Positions 35,598 to 44,220 of a stretch of 64,000 nt of DNA are shown one piece after another. The position numbers and the translations under genes were made by a program. The stretch is from Candidatus Eremiobacteraceae bacterium (lineage in GTDB: Bacteria > Vulcanimicrobiota > Vulcanimicrobiia > Eremiobacterales > Eremiobacteraceae), in the NCBI GenBank assembly GCA_035710745.1, contig DASTCX010000018.1, positions 134,001 through 198,000 on the forward strand, in the 5' to 3' direction. The stretch's first letter is position 1. Each line of letters opens with the position of its first letter. The notes under the pieces were generated by a model. The model saw only the letters and a program-made list of their open reading frames with translations. It was not told where the DNA came from and made no database searches.

Positions 35598-36017
35598 CTA
35601 GGTTGTGACGTGAGCGATGACGTGACCGAGCTCTCGGCGGATCCGTTCGGTTATCACCCTGGCATTGTTGGTCGACGCCCAAAAGCCGAACGTGTAAGGG
35701 ACGGGTTTTCCCACATCCGGGAACTTGCGGTCGATCGCGATGACGATCCCATAGTAAGGATCTTCGCCCTCAAGCGTCGCCCACACGGCGGCGCTCCGCT
35801 TCTCCCGGTTGGTCACCTTTATCGATAGATCGGATTCGCTCGGGCCTCTGACGTCATAGTCATCGACCAGCAGCGCCGCTATCTCTGCGAGGAATTCGAC
35901 GACATTGGTCTTGGTCTCCAGTCGCCCTTCCAATGAATTGCTCCTCGACCCGAACGAAGAGGATGCCGCCTCGGTCGCTTGTGGTTTTACGCTCTCGCGT
36001 ACGTACCACGATCTCAT
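35598..36017 (-). CDS. Hypothetical protein, 139 aa
   Basis: The ATG at 36017 overlaps the stop of the zinc-ribbon gene (ATGA), supporting this start; TTG 35933 would give the core only. The last 105 residues look like a small alpha/beta domain (VVEFLAEIAALLVDDYDVRG...SAAVWATLEGEDPYYGIVIAIDRKF...YTFGFWASTNNARVITERIRRELGHV). No family recognised. Coupled to the zinc-ribbon gene, so possibly its partner. Confidence 0.6.
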   Translation of the reverse strand: MRSWYVRESVKPQATEAASSSFGSRSNSLEGRLETKTNVVEFLAEIAALLVDDYDVRGPSESDLSIKVTNREKRSAAVWATLEGEDPYYGIVIAIDRKFPDVGKPVPYTFGFWASTNNARVITERIRRELGHVIAHVTT

Positions 36018-36334
36018 CCGCGTCGCTTCGCGAAGCAGTCGCGGCAGTACACCGGCCGGTCAGCACTTGGGATGAAGGGCACTTCTGCTACACCTCCGCA
36101 GTCGCCGCATGTCGCCGTATGGGTTTCGCGGTGCGGGCGGGCCGTCGGCGCCGAGTACGTCGGTGCGTTGCCGTTGCGCGCTTGTCTGGCCTCGCGGCAC
36201 TCGGGGCAACGCCCGGGGTCGCTCGTGAATCCCCTCTTCGCGAAGATATCCTGTTCGGCAACCGTGAAGGCGAATTGCTTCGCGCAATCGCGGCATACGA
36301 GCATCTTGTCTGACATCTTATCTGAACTTAGCAC
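36014..36334 (-). CDS. Small protein with two CxxC zinc ribbons
   Basis: 106 aa from GTG 36334, which has AAGGAG nine bases upstream (36344-36349). The first ribbon, DKMLVCRDCAKQFAFTVAEQ with a second CxxC (cysteines 14, 17, 43, 46), matches the probable zinc-binding domain zf-trcl; the second (76, 79, 97, 100) matches the CxxC-x17-CxxC domain exactly. Proteins with this pair are widespread in environmental bacteria and are thought to bind nucleic acid or act in stress response; function unproven. An attenuator-like hairpin and a TATAAT hexamer lie upstream. Confidence 0.82.
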   Translation of the reverse strand: MLSSDKMSDKMLVCRDCAKQFAFTVAEQDIFAKRGFTSDPGRCPECREARQARNGNAPTYSAPTARPHRETHTATCGDCGGVAEVPFIPSADRPVYCRDCFAKRRG

Positions 36335-36366
36335 TATGATTTTCTCCTTAGGTAGGTCATTCACCG

Positions 36367-36415
36367 AAAAACAAAACTGCCCGCAGAGATGTACGCCGTT
36401 CGGCGGTACGGGCAG
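36367..36415 (-). terminator. Terminator-like hairpin in the 5' leader of the zinc-ribbon gene (possible attenuator)
   Basis: On the minus strand CTGCCCG (36415-36409) pairs with CGGGCAG (36383-36377), with an inner stem around TACCGCCGAACGGCGTA, followed directly by TTTTGTTTTT (36376-36367). This is a complete intrinsic-terminator form between the promoter at 36450 and the start codon at 36334. Confidence 0.65.
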
Positions 36416-36449
36416 TCTATTGGGAAATGCCTTGAGTCGCTGTACTGCT

Positions 36450-36478
36450 ATTATATCACAATTTCGACCGTTTCGCCA
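36450..36478 (-). promoter_or_regulatory. Promoter of the zinc-ribbon gene
   Basis: Perfect TATAAT at 36455-36450 on the minus strand. At a 17-base spacing the -35 would be TGGCGA (36478-36473), a poor match. The surrounding sequence is AT-richer than its neighbours. Confidence 0.5.
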
Positions 36479-36497
36479 CTACGTCAAAGCCCAATGA

Positions 36498-37067
36498 TCA
36501 GTACGGGTTCTTGAAGCGCAGGACTTTGGAAAGATCTTTTCCGCGGATGATGCCGGCGCTGTGGTATGCGAGTCCCCACGAATCGATCGACGACATATCG
36601 GGGAAGATGCACGCCTCGAGCGTCTCGTCGATCGCACCCTTCAAATACCAGCCGCCGCCTGCGCCGGACGTGCCGCCGAACTGGTCGGATCCGCCGAGCA
36701 GCGTGCAGTAGCACGACGCAGGATTGCCGTTGCAGCTCCCGAGCGGGACCTGCGCGTAGTAGGCAAGAGCGGCAAGCGTCGGCTTCTGCGAGTAGAGCGT
36801 CGTCGTCAAGAGATGGATGCGCGAACCGTCGGGCCTCGTGTACTGGCAGAACTGGCGCATGCCGTCGAGGAACAGCAGCGTCGGGCCGTTCGAGCCGTAG
36901 ACGGCCACGCGCGTCTCGACCTCACCGCCCGTATTTTTGCAATAAGCCGCCGCGGCTTGATAGAATTGCGGCGAGTAGGAGGCCTGCGGAGCCGACGCTC
37001 CAAGCGCAGCCGATCCGAACAACAGAAAAGACGCGGCCGCGAAAGCGGCGATGGCTGATGATTTCAC
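36498..37067 (-). CDS. Secreted hypothetical protein
   Basis: 189 aa from GTG 37067, which has GGAAGG six bases upstream; ATG 37088 is an alternative. Signal peptide ends near ALGA(S). The mature part has six cysteines (AAAYCKNTGGEVETR, MRQFCQYTRPDGSRIHL, GSCNGNPASCYCTLLGG, EACIFPDMSSIDSWGLAYHSAG), which probably form disulfides. No family recognised. Follows the beta-propeller gene on the same strand, 67 bases apart. Confidence 0.68.
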   Translation of the reverse strand: MKSSAIAAFAAASFLLFGSAALGASAPQASYSPQFYQAAAAYCKNTGGEVETRVAVYGSNGPTLLFLDGMRQFCQYTRPDGSRIHLLTTTLYSQKPTLAALAYYAQVPLGSCNGNPASCYCTLLGGSDQFGGTSGAGGGWYLKGAIDETLEACIFPDMSSIDSWGLAYHSAGIIRGKDLSKVLRFKNPY

Positions 37068-37134
37068 GAGGTGCCTTCCTTTCGGCATCAGAGCCGTTAT
37101 TGAAGATCGGATTCCCGGCGCGGACGTCGTCGAC

Positions 37135-39009
37135 CTACTCTCCGTGCAGGGTCCTGCGCGACGACTGCAAGCCGAACACTTCGACGCTGTTCGAAGTCCC
37201 GACGAAGACTTTACCGTCGATAACGGTCGGTGTGAGGAACGGCGGGTTGTGGAGGTTCTGCCATAGCGCCACGTTGAGCTGGATCAACTGGTGCGTCAGA
37301 TCGGTCGCGTCGTACGCGCGAAGCAGCACGGGATGCGTAGCGCGGTTCGCCGGCCGCGTCGTGATCCAGACGATGCCGGTGCCGGGCATCGCGCCGTTCG
37401 ACGAGACGTCTGGGATCGCGCCGCCGCTGCCGCCGCACGAACTCGACGCGGTGCTCGCGAGCGTGAGTTGCGGAACACTCGTGTCGAGCGCGTACGCTCG
37501 CAGCGGGTCGCCGGCGCCGCAATAGTAGACGAACGACGTCGTCGGACCACCATAGTATGCCGGTCCACCGACAAGTTTGTGGATCGCGAGCTGCAGCTCT
37601 TGGACCACCGCGTCGGGCCCGCCCGGCGAGTAGCCGCCGAGCAAGTCGCGGTTCAGGAGGTAGATCGTCCCTTCTTCTCCCGCGGCGACGGCGAGGTGCG
37701 GAAACGCGCCGGGCTGGTCGGGCAATAGCATGACACCGCCGGCGCCGAGATCGTGGTTCAACTGCGCGAGCAGCGCCTGGTCGGAGGGCGTAAAAGAATC
37801 GAGCACCGTCAGGCCGGCCGACATCTTCATCACCGAATCGCCCCAGTTGTTGCCGCCCGTGTTCGCGTCGAACGGCCCATCGCCGGTCGCGAATAACACG
37901 TCGCCTTGATCGTCGGCGTCCGGACCCCAACCACCGCCCCAGATGTTGCCGTTGTACTTGTTCGAGACGTCGAGCGTCGTGCAGAAGAACGACTGGAGCG
38001 TGAGCGTCGATGCGTCATAGCGGAATATCCAGCCGTGCGGCTTCGTGCTCGGGGTCTTCGTGTCGTCGTGATTGCCGAAGCTCACATAGACACTTCCGTT
38101 CGCTAGCAGCACCGAGGCGCGGTTCAACTGCGACAGCGCGTCGAAGACGACCCGCCTGCCGTTATTCAGCCTCGTCGTCGCCGTGATGTCGACCGGCGTG
38201 AGGACGTCGGCGCCGTCGGTCCAATCGACCGCGTGGAGGAACTGGTGATACGTGTACCCGCCGCCGGACACCGCTTGCTGAATCGCGGCCACGAAGTAGA
38301 TCGTTCCTGTGTTCGGATCGATTACCGGCGTCGACGTGATGCCGACCGCTGGGATGATGTTCTGTGCGTTCGTGAATTGGTAGGGGATCGGCACGGCGCC
38401 GCCGGCGGGATTCGCGTAGTTCTTCTGCCACAGCTGCGCGCCCGTGTCCGCGTCGAACGCGTAGAGCGAATCATTCTCGGTGGCGACGATGGCCACGTTG
38501 TGGGTCGCCTGTCCGATCGTGACGCCGCCGACGAAAAGCGGCTGCGCGTAGACGAACGCATCGACCGGCAGCGAGAACAAGTGGACGAAGCTGTTCGGAG
38601 CGACGTTCGACGTCGTCAGCGCGGTCTCGAACGGGTTCCACCCAGTTCGCCCGAGGTCGTAGTGGTACTGCAAGTAGTCGTTTTGGACGACTGTCGACGA
38701 GCGGACGAATCCGCCGCCGGCGAGCCGACCGACCGCGGTGACGATCGTACCTGGGCGCAGCGTCGATCGAAGCCGGATCATCGTTCGCGAAGCTGTCGCC
38801 GTGTGCGCGCCCAGCAACCGTCCGCCCGCGTATACTTCGACGCGTTCACCGGGCGCGAGCGAGCCGATCGCGATGCTTTGCATCGCTTCGTCGAGCCGCC
38901 CGATGCGCGGCGACGCCTTTGAGCCTAGGGTGCCGATGCCGACGGAATGCGGGGTGGGCGTCAACGGCAGCGTGGACAGCGCGATGAGTACCGCGGCGAG
39001 GTATTGCAT
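37135..39009 (-). CDS. Secreted PQQ-like beta-propeller protein
   Basis: 624 aa with N-terminal signal peptide. After an N-terminal beta domain of about 110 residues come repeats typical of PQQ/quinoprotein-like propellers: VAIVATENDSLYAFDADTGAQLWQKNY (about 175-200), STPVIDPNTGTIYFVAA, RASVLLANGSVYVSFG, GTIYLLNRDLLGG and TPTVIDGKVFVGTSNSVEVFGL at the end. Catalytic residues for a PQQ dehydrogenase are not evident, so it is more likely a structural or binding propeller. Six or more repeats are visible. Confidence 0.8.
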   Translation of the reverse strand: MQYLAAVLIALSTLPLTPTPHSVGIGTLGSKASPRIGRLDEAMQSIAIGSLAPGERVEVYAGGRLLGAHTATASRTMIRLRSTLRPGTIVTAVGRLAGGGFVRSSTVVQNDYLQYHYDLGRTGWNPFETALTTSNVAPNSFVHLFSLPVDAFVYAQPLFVGGVTIGQATHNVAIVATENDSLYAFDADTGAQLWQKNYANPAGGAVPIPYQFTNAQNIIPAVGITSTPVIDPNTGTIYFVAAIQQAVSGGGYTYHQFLHAVDWTDGADVLTPVDITATTRLNNGRRVVFDALSQLNRASVLLANGSVYVSFGNHDDTKTPSTKPHGWIFRYDASTLTLQSFFCTTLDVSNKYNGNIWGGGWGPDADDQGDVLFATGDGPFDANTGGNNWGDSVMKMSAGLTVLDSFTPSDQALLAQLNHDLGAGGVMLLPDQPGAFPHLAVAAGEEGTIYLLNRDLLGGYSPGGPDAVVQELQLAIHKLVGGPAYYGGPTTSFVYYCGAGDPLRAYALDTSVPQLTLASTASSSCGGSGGAIPDVSSNGAMPGTGIVWITTRPANRATHPVLLRAYDATDLTHQLIQLNVALWQNLHNPPFLTPTVIDGKVFVGTSNSVEVFGLQSSRRTLHGE

Positions 39010-39043
39010 GGCATCCCTGATGGATAGGACAAAAGCCGAGCGC

Positions 39044-39062
39044 CGCGCCCGAAGAGGGCGCG
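39044..39062 (-). terminator. Hairpin between dnaB and the beta-propeller gene
   Basis: CGCGCCC pairs with GGGCGCG around GAAGA/TCTTC. On the minus strand it lies downstream of dnaB and 35 bases upstream of the next start; CTTTTG occurs ten bases later, so it is a weak terminator candidate. Confidence 0.35.
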
Positions 39063-39142
39063 CGTCTTATTGTAATATGCGACCGCTAGACCGGACGACG
39101 GCCATAAATCCCAATCTGGGCCCTAACCGCGCTTTTTGGGGT

Positions 39143-40486
39143 CTAGACCTCTGCGTGCTCGAGGTCGAGGTCCGCGAACGAGGTGAATTTCTTGTCGAAG
39201 CGGAGCTTCACCATGCCGGTGGGCCCGTTGCGCTGCTTGGCGATGTGGATCTCGGCGACGTTCTCCTGGTCGGTCCCCGGATTGTAATACTCGTCTCTAT
39301 ATATGAAGGCGACGACATCGGCCTCTTGTTCGATGCCGCCCGACTCTCGCAGGTCGGAGAGCATCGGTCGTTTGTCGGTCCGCACTTCGAGCGAACGGTT
39401 GAGCTGCGCGAGCGCGATGATCGGAACGCGCAGTTCTTTTGCGAGCGCTTTCAATCCACGGCAGATCTCGTCGATGATCTCGACGCGGCTCATCACGCGC
39501 GGGTTCGTCGAGCGCATGAGCTGGAGGTAGTCGACGACGATGAGGTCGAGGCCCGATCGCGACTGGAGGCGCCGCGAGCGCGAGCGCACCTCGGACGTCG
39601 ACAGCGCCGGTGCGTCGTCGACGTAGATCGACATCTCGGCGAGACGCCCCATCGCTTGGGTGATCTTGCCCCAGTCCTCGTCTTGCATGTTGCCGGTGCG
39701 TAGCTTTTGCGCGTCGATGCGCGCGTCCGCGCTGAGCAGGCGCTGGACGATCTGCTGGTCGCTCATCTCGAGCGAGAAGATCGCGACCGTCTTTCCGGCC
39801 GAGCGCGCCGCGAATGCGGCGGCCCCGAGCGCGAACGCCGTCTTGCCCATCGACGGGCGCGCGCCGACGACGATGAGCTCGCCTTTCTGCCAACCTGCGG
39901 TGTAGTGGTCGAGCGACGCGAAGCCGGACGGTATGCCGGTGATGTTGCCGCTCTGATGGTAGAGCTTGTCGATCTGCTCGAATGTCGGTTTGAGCAGGTC
40001 CTTAACGAGGGTGAAACCCGCGGTCTGGCGGCGCCCGATGTCGAAGATCATCTGCTCGCACTGGTCGAGCGTCTGGTCGACGTCTTCGGTCGGCTCGAAA
40101 CCCATGACCGAGATGCGCGAGCCCGCGGTGATGAGCGCCCGCAAGAGCGCTTTCTCCGCGACGATCTTCGCGTAGTACTCGACCGATGCGGTCGTCGGCA
40201 CCGCGTCGAGGAGCTGGGTCAACAGGTCGAGGCCGCCGACTTCGTCGAGGACCTTGCGCCGGCGCAATTCTTCCGCGACCGACACCTTATCGATCGGCTC
40301 GCCGCGTTCGTAGAGCGAGTGGAGCGCGTCGTAGATCGTCGCGTGGTGCGGCGCGTAGAAATCCGAGGTGACGACGATCTCGGCGACGACCGGCATGAGC
40401 TCGCGGTCGACCATGAGCGCGCCGAGGACGGCTTGCTCGGCGTCGAGGCTCTGCGGCGGAATGCGGTCGATAGCGGTGAGCGCCAC
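39143..40486 (-). CDS. dnaB: Replicative DNA helicase
   Basis: 447 aa. N-terminal domain with PPQSLDAEQAVLGALMVD; linker; RecA-like domain with Walker A GARPSMGKT (208-216), Walker B DLIVVDYLQLM and the arginine-finger region. It unwinds DNA at the fork as a hexamer. No intein or insert is present. Last gene of the cluster rpsF-ssb-rpsR-rplI-lonB-dnaB; four bases separate it from lonB. Confidence 0.96.
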   Translation of the reverse strand: MALTAIDRIPPQSLDAEQAVLGALMVDRELMPVVAEIVVTSDFYAPHHATIYDALHSLYERGEPIDKVSVAEELRRRKVLDEVGGLDLLTQLLDAVPTTASVEYYAKIVAEKALLRALITAGSRISVMGFEPTEDVDQTLDQCEQMIFDIGRRQTAGFTLVKDLLKPTFEQIDKLYHQSGNITGIPSGFASLDHYTAGWQKGELIVVGARPSMGKTAFALGAAAFAARSAGKTVAIFSLEMSDQQIVQRLLSADARIDAQKLRTGNMQDEDWGKITQAMGRLAEMSIYVDDAPALSTSEVRSRSRRLQSRSGLDLIVVDYLQLMRSTNPRVMSRVEIIDEICRGLKALAKELRVPIIALAQLNRSLEVRTDKRPMLSDLRESGGIEQEADVVAFIYRDEYYNPGTDQENVAEIHIAKQRNGPTGMVKLRFDKKFTSFADLDLEHAEV

Positions 40487-40490
40487 GCCG

Positions 40491-42428
40491 CTAGCCTGCC
40501 GCCGGCGAGATTTGCGCGGGCGCGCTCATATCGAGCGCGGCGAGCGCTTCGAAGACGTCGCCTGCGGTGACGATTTCCATGCCGGCCAGACCGGTGGGTA
40601 CGTCTTTGAGATTCTCCTTCGGCACGACGACGCGACGGACGCCGGCCATGCGCGCCGCGAAGATCTTCTCGGGTATGCCGCCGACCGGGCGGACCCGGCC
40701 CTGGATGCCGACCTCGCCGGTGAGCGCAACGTCTTGCGGCACCGGTTCGCGCCGCAGCGCGGAGTAGAGCGCGGCGAAGACGGCCAGACCCGCGGATGGC
40801 CCATCGACGGCGCCGCCGCCGATGACGTTGACGTGCAAATCGTAATCAGCCGGGTCGACGCCGGCGAGGGCGCGGACGACGGACGCCGCGTTGAATACCG
40901 AGTCGCGAGCCATCGAGCCGGCGGTGTCGTTGAAGCGCACGGTCCCTTTGCCCGGCTGCGACGCGCGAAATGCGACCGCCTCGAATTCGATGATCGAACC
41001 CGTGAAGTGATAGACGCCGAGGCCGAACGCCTTACCGACCTCGCAAGCCTTTGACGCCTTGACGTGCGTGTGCTGCGAAAGGCGGCGGCTGCGTACGACG
41101 TCGAGCACGTCGCTCGCAGCGACCGGAATGCCGGAGTCGGAGGCGCCTTGCGCGCGATATAGAGCGAGACCGAACGCGTCGGCCAGGATCTGGACCGCGA
41201 GCCGGCCTTCGAGCGTGTACTCTGCGATGAGATCCGCGACTCCATCGTCGAGCGCCGCGTGGAGGCGCTTGGCGGCGTGGTGGACGATCGACGCGATCTG
41301 CTCCTGGTTGAGCGGCGTGAAGAAGACTTCGGCGCATCGGGAGCGCACGGCCGGATCGATCTCGTCAGGCTGCCTCGTCGTCGCGCCGATGAGGACGAAA
41401 TCCGCGGGCGCGCCGCTTGCGAAGAGGCGCTTCACGTAGGCGGGCACGTTCGGATCGTTCTCGTCGTAGTACGACGATTCGAACGTGACGCGCTTGTCCT
41501 CGAGCACTTTGAGCAGTTTCACCTGGAGCATCGGATCGAGCTCGCCGATCTCGTCGATGAAGAGGACGCCGCCATGCGCGCGCGTCACAAGCCCGAGTTT
41601 CGGCTCGGGGATGCCGCCCTCGGCGAAATCGCGCCGGCTTCCTTGATATATGGGATCGTGCACCGAACCGAGCAGCGGATTCGTCGTCTCGCGCGGATCC
41701 CAGCGGATCGTCGAACCGCCGACCTCGACGAACGGCGCGTCGGCGCCGAACGGCGTGTACGTCGCGTGCTTCGCGCGCTCGAGCGCGAGCCGCGCGACGG
41801 TCGTCTTGCCGACGCCCGGCGGTCCGTAAAGTATGACGTGCTGCGGGAACGGCGAGGCGATCTTGCCGAGCAGCGCGAGGATCGCCGCGTCTTGGCCGAC
41901 GACTTCGTCGAGGGACGCCGGCCGCAGGACGCTCAGCGCCGATGACGGCAGTCCGCGCCGCTCGAGGGCCTCGAGCTCTTCCTGTTTCTTGAGCGTCGAC
42001 GACGTCTCGGGGCCGCCGGTCTCCTTGAGCGCCTCGAGTTTCAGGTCTTTGACGTACTCGAAATGGCGCGCCGCCATCTTCGCGTTGACCTTCTTCTCGA
42101 TGCTCTCTTCGACGGTGCGGTGGGCGATGAGTTCGGCGAGCTCTTCTTCGACGGCCGCGAGCGCATCGGCGTAACCGGAGCGCGACGGCGTCCGCGCGAG
42201 CGTGGGGTCCTCGAAGACGAGGCGCCGAAGCGCGAGAACGCGATCGCCGAGGTCGCGGCTGCGCATGAGCTTGAGCGCGTCGAGCTTGCCGGCTTTGAGC
42301 ACGAGCTTATCGGCGCCGACCAGGTTCGAGAGCATGTCGAATAGCGCGGTCACTTGACGCCCGATCGCCGCCTGGGCCGAAGGCGGAGCGCCGGGCCGGC
42401 GATTCCGGCGCGGAGCGGACTTACCCAC
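40491..42428 (-). CDS. lonB: ATP-dependent protease of the Bacillus LonB type
   Basis: 645 aa. It lacks the Lon substrate-binding N-domain and begins with a helical region (1-165). AAA+ domain: Walker A GPPGVGKT (202-209), GSVHDPIYQGSRRDFAEGGIPEPKLG and Walker B VLFIDE (288-293), as in Bacillus LonB. Lon protease domain: GGGAVDGPSAG with catalytic Ser545 and GGIPEKIFAARMAG with Lys588. Both dyad residues and the ATPase are intact, separating it from ATPase-dead LonC. It degrades specific or damaged proteins; LonB is forespore-specific in Bacillus but here sits between rplI and dnaB. Confidence 0.9.
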   Translation of the reverse strand: MGKSAPRRNRRPGAPPSAQAAIGRQVTALFDMLSNLVGADKLVLKAGKLDALKLMRSRDLGDRVLALRRLVFEDPTLARTPSRSGYADALAAVEEELAELIAHRTVEESIEKKVNAKMAARHFEYVKDLKLEALKETGGPETSSTLKKQEELEALERRGLPSSALSVLRPASLDEVVGQDAAILALLGKIASPFPQHVILYGPPGVGKTTVARLALERAKHATYTPFGADAPFVEVGGSTIRWDPRETTNPLLGSVHDPIYQGSRRDFAEGGIPEPKLGLVTRAHGGVLFIDEIGELDPMLQVKLLKVLEDKRVTFESSYYDENDPNVPAYVKRLFASGAPADFVLIGATTRQPDEIDPAVRSRCAEVFFTPLNQEQIASIVHHAAKRLHAALDDGVADLIAEYTLEGRLAVQILADAFGLALYRAQGASDSGIPVAASDVLDVVRSRRLSQHTHVKASKACEVGKAFGLGVYHFTGSIIEFEAVAFRASQPGKGTVRFNDTAGSMARDSVFNAASVVRALAGVDPADYDLHVNVIGGGAVDGPSAGLAVFAALYSALRREPVPQDVALTGEVGIQGRVRPVGGIPEKIFAARMAGVRRVVVPKENLKDVPTGLAGMEIVTAGDVFEALAALDMSAPAQISPAAG

Positions 42429-42430
42429 GA

Positions 42431-42877
42431 TCAGCCCGTGACGACGCGGACGGCGATCTTTGCCGATACGCCGTGCGCGAGCTTGGCGACGCAGGTGTGG
42501 TCGCCGGCCGACTTGATCGGTTCGGCGAGTTCGAGTTTGTGGCGGTCGAGCGCGACGCCGAATTCGGCGTGCACGGCTTCGGCGATCTGCGTCGTCGTCA
42601 CGGCGCCGAACAGCTTGCCGTGCTCGCCTCCCTTGGCTCGAACGACGACCGGTTTCGCCGAGATCGTCGACGCGAGCGCCTTCGCTTCGGCGAGACTCTT
42701 GTCGTCGCGCTTCTGCTTGGCGGCGCGGCGGCCTTCGAGCTGCTGGAGGTTCCCTGCGGTCGCTTCTTCGGCCAATCCCTTCGGCAGCAGGTAGTTCCGC
42801 GCGTGACCGTCAGCCACGTCGAGAATGGAACCTGCTTTGCCCACGCCCTTGACGTCGGCTTTGAGGATGACCTTCAC
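42431..42877 (-). CDS. rplI: 50S ribosomal protein L9
   Basis: 148 aa, normal length. N-terminal RNA-binding domain [36 protein letters not shown], connecting helix (45-75), C-terminal domain [15 protein letters not shown]. It binds 23S rRNA near the L1 stalk. Two bases before lonB, co-directional. Confidence 0.97.
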   Translation of the reverse strand: MKVILKADVKGVGKAGSILDVADGHARNYLLPKGLAEEATAGNLQQLEGRRAAKQKRDDKSLAEAKALASTISAKPVVVRAKGGEHGKLFGAVTTTQIAEAVHAEFGVALDRHKLELAEPIKSAGDHTCVAKLAHGVSAKIAVRVVTG

Positions 42878-42887
42878 CGCCGTCGCG

Positions 42888-43142
42888 TCAGTCCGAGGCG
42901 AAAGGCAAGAGCGCGATGACGCGCGCGCGCTTCACCGCCGCCGTCAGCGCACGCTGGTGCCGCGCGCAGCTTCCGGAGATGCGGCGCGGCAAGATCTTGC
43001 CGCGCTCGGACACGAACTTGCGCAAACGCGGCGCGTCTTTGTAGTCGATGTGCTCGACCTTGTCGACGCAGAACGAGCAGACCTTACGTTTCGGCTTTCG
43101 ATCCTTCGCCGCGCGCTTTTTTAGTTTTGGCCTTGGTGGCAT
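42888..43142 (-). CDS. rpsR: 30S ribosomal protein S18
   Basis: 84 aa. The zinc-binding type: CSFC (22, 25) and SCARHQRAL later give the C+ form of S18. Core: [24 protein letters not shown]. It pairs with S6 on 16S rRNA, and rpsF is in the same operon. Confidence 0.97.
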   Translation of the reverse strand: MPPRPKLKKRAAKDRKPKRKVCSFCVDKVEHIDYKDAPRLRKFVSERGKILPRRISGSCARHQRALTAAVKRARVIALLPFASD

Positions 43143-43164
43143 CTGTCTTCCTTACCGTCTCTGA

Positions 43165-43605
43165 TCAGAATGGGACTTCTTCGTCGGCGTCGCTGTGGAA
43201 TTCGTACTCCGGCAGATCCGACGATGCCGTCGATGTGGTCGACGCCGCTTGTCGCGGCGCGCCGCCGTTGTCGCCGGCCGGCTTGCTGTCCATGAATTGG
43301 AAGTCGTCCGCGCTCACCTCGACCGCGGTGCGTTTGTTGCCCTCGCGATCCGTGTATTCGCGGATCTGCAACCGCCCCGAGACGAGAACGGGTCTGCCTT
43401 TTTGGAGATACTTCGCCGCAGCTTCGGCGCGTTGGCGCCAGACAGAAACGCCGAAGAAATCGGTCTGCTCCTGGCCGCTGCGACCCTTCGGCCGGTTGAC
43501 GGCGATGCGGAACGACGTGACGGGAGTCCCGTCCTGCGTCTGGCGCAGTTCGGGATCCGCGACGAGGCGGCCGACGAGCACGATGTGGTTATAGGATCCG
43601 GCCAC
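43165..43605 (-). CDS. ssb: Single-stranded DNA-binding protein
   Basis: 146 aa. OB fold residues 1-105 (NHIVLVGRLVADPELRQTQDGTPVTSFRIAVNRP, FFGVSVWRQRAEAAAKYLQKGRPVLVSGRLQIREYTDREGNKR), a Gly/Ser/Thr linker, and acidic C-terminal tail DADEEVPF for partner proteins. Placed between rpsF and rpsR as in many bacteria. Confidence 0.97.
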   Translation of the reverse strand: MAGSYNHIVLVGRLVADPELRQTQDGTPVTSFRIAVNRPKGRSGQEQTDFFGVSVWRQRAEAAAKYLQKGRPVLVSGRLQIREYTDREGNKRTAVEVSADDFQFMDSKPAGDNGGAPRQAASTTSTASSDLPEYEFHSDADEEVPF

Positions 43606-43640
43606 GATGACACCTCACAATTCGCTTGTTCTGGAAACGC

Positions 43641-43666
43641 CGGTCGAGCTAAAGCTCGACCGCTAC
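43641..43666 (-). repeat. Dispersed palindrome, copy 7 (reverse)
   Basis: Between ssb and rpsF. Core GTCGAGCTAAAGCTCGAC, ending CTAC. With copy 8 it brackets rpsF in inverted arrangement, here reverse then forward, the opposite of the other pairs. It lies inside what should be an operon transcript. Confidence 0.9.
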
Positions 43667-43681
43667 AGACCTAATCACGGG

Positions 43682-43963
43682 CTAGACGCGGACGACGAGC
43701 GCCCGGAGGATGTTCTCGTGGAGGCGCATCTGGCGCATGACCTCGTCGGCGCATGTCGCTGCGCCTTTGAACTTCATGACGACGTAGTGGCCTTCGCGCA
43801 CTTTTTGGATCTCGTAGGCGAGGCGCCTTTTGCCCATACGCTCGGCGCCGATGTCCTCGCCGCCGTTCTGCTTGGCGACGTCGGAGAAATGCGCCGCTAC
43901 CTCGTCGACCTGCGGGTCTTCGAGAAGCGGACGGACGATATAGGTGATCTCGTATTGCGACAC
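43682..43963 (-). CDS. rpsF: 30S ribosomal protein S6
   Basis: 93 aa from GTG (YEITYIVRPLLEDPQVDEVAAHFSDVAKQNGGE...GKRRLAYEIQKVREGHYVVMKFKG). The GTG is preceded by GGGAGG at 11 bases. The frame is open upstream to 44095 through palindrome copy 8, which only mimics coding sequence. First gene of the cluster. Confidence 0.95.
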   Translation of the reverse strand: MSQYEITYIVRPLLEDPQVDEVAAHFSDVAKQNGGEDIGAERMGKRRLAYEIQKVREGHYVVMKFKGAATCADEVMRQMRLHENILRALVVRV

Positions 43964-44059
43964 GGGCGTCGCTGCCTCCCTTCGGGCGTTAGGCCCGTCC
44001 TGTACGCTGCCGCGAAACGCGGCAAGCCGGACGAGCAGGAAGGAAATGCGGGAGCTTTG

Positions 44060-44086
44060 TAGCGGTCGAGCTTTAGCTCGACCGGG
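44060..44086 (+). repeat. Dispersed palindrome, copy 8 (forward)
   Basis: Upstream of rpsF on the opposite strand sense; core GTCGAGCTTTAGCTCGAC. It would be in the 5' leader of the rpsF-dnaB transcript. Confidence 0.9.
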
Positions 44087-44220
44087 CCGCTCCACGGCAA
44101 GCTCCCACAGTCTATCACAGTGCTCGAAGCGGTGACAAGCAGGGTTCAGACGTTCGTCGCGCCATGCGAGTAGTGTGCATACGGGACTATGGCGCCGTCC
44201 GAACGAAACGTGCCAAGACC

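Noticed and set aside
40491-42428. LonC (ATP-independent) assignment
   Set aside because: Walker A and B motifs are intact and the sequence around GSVHDPIYQG is that of LonB.
43964-44095. Longer N-terminus of ribosomal protein S6
   Set aside because: The upstream part translates palindrome copy 8 (AKARPLQ) and S6 proteins start at the residues encoded from 43963.
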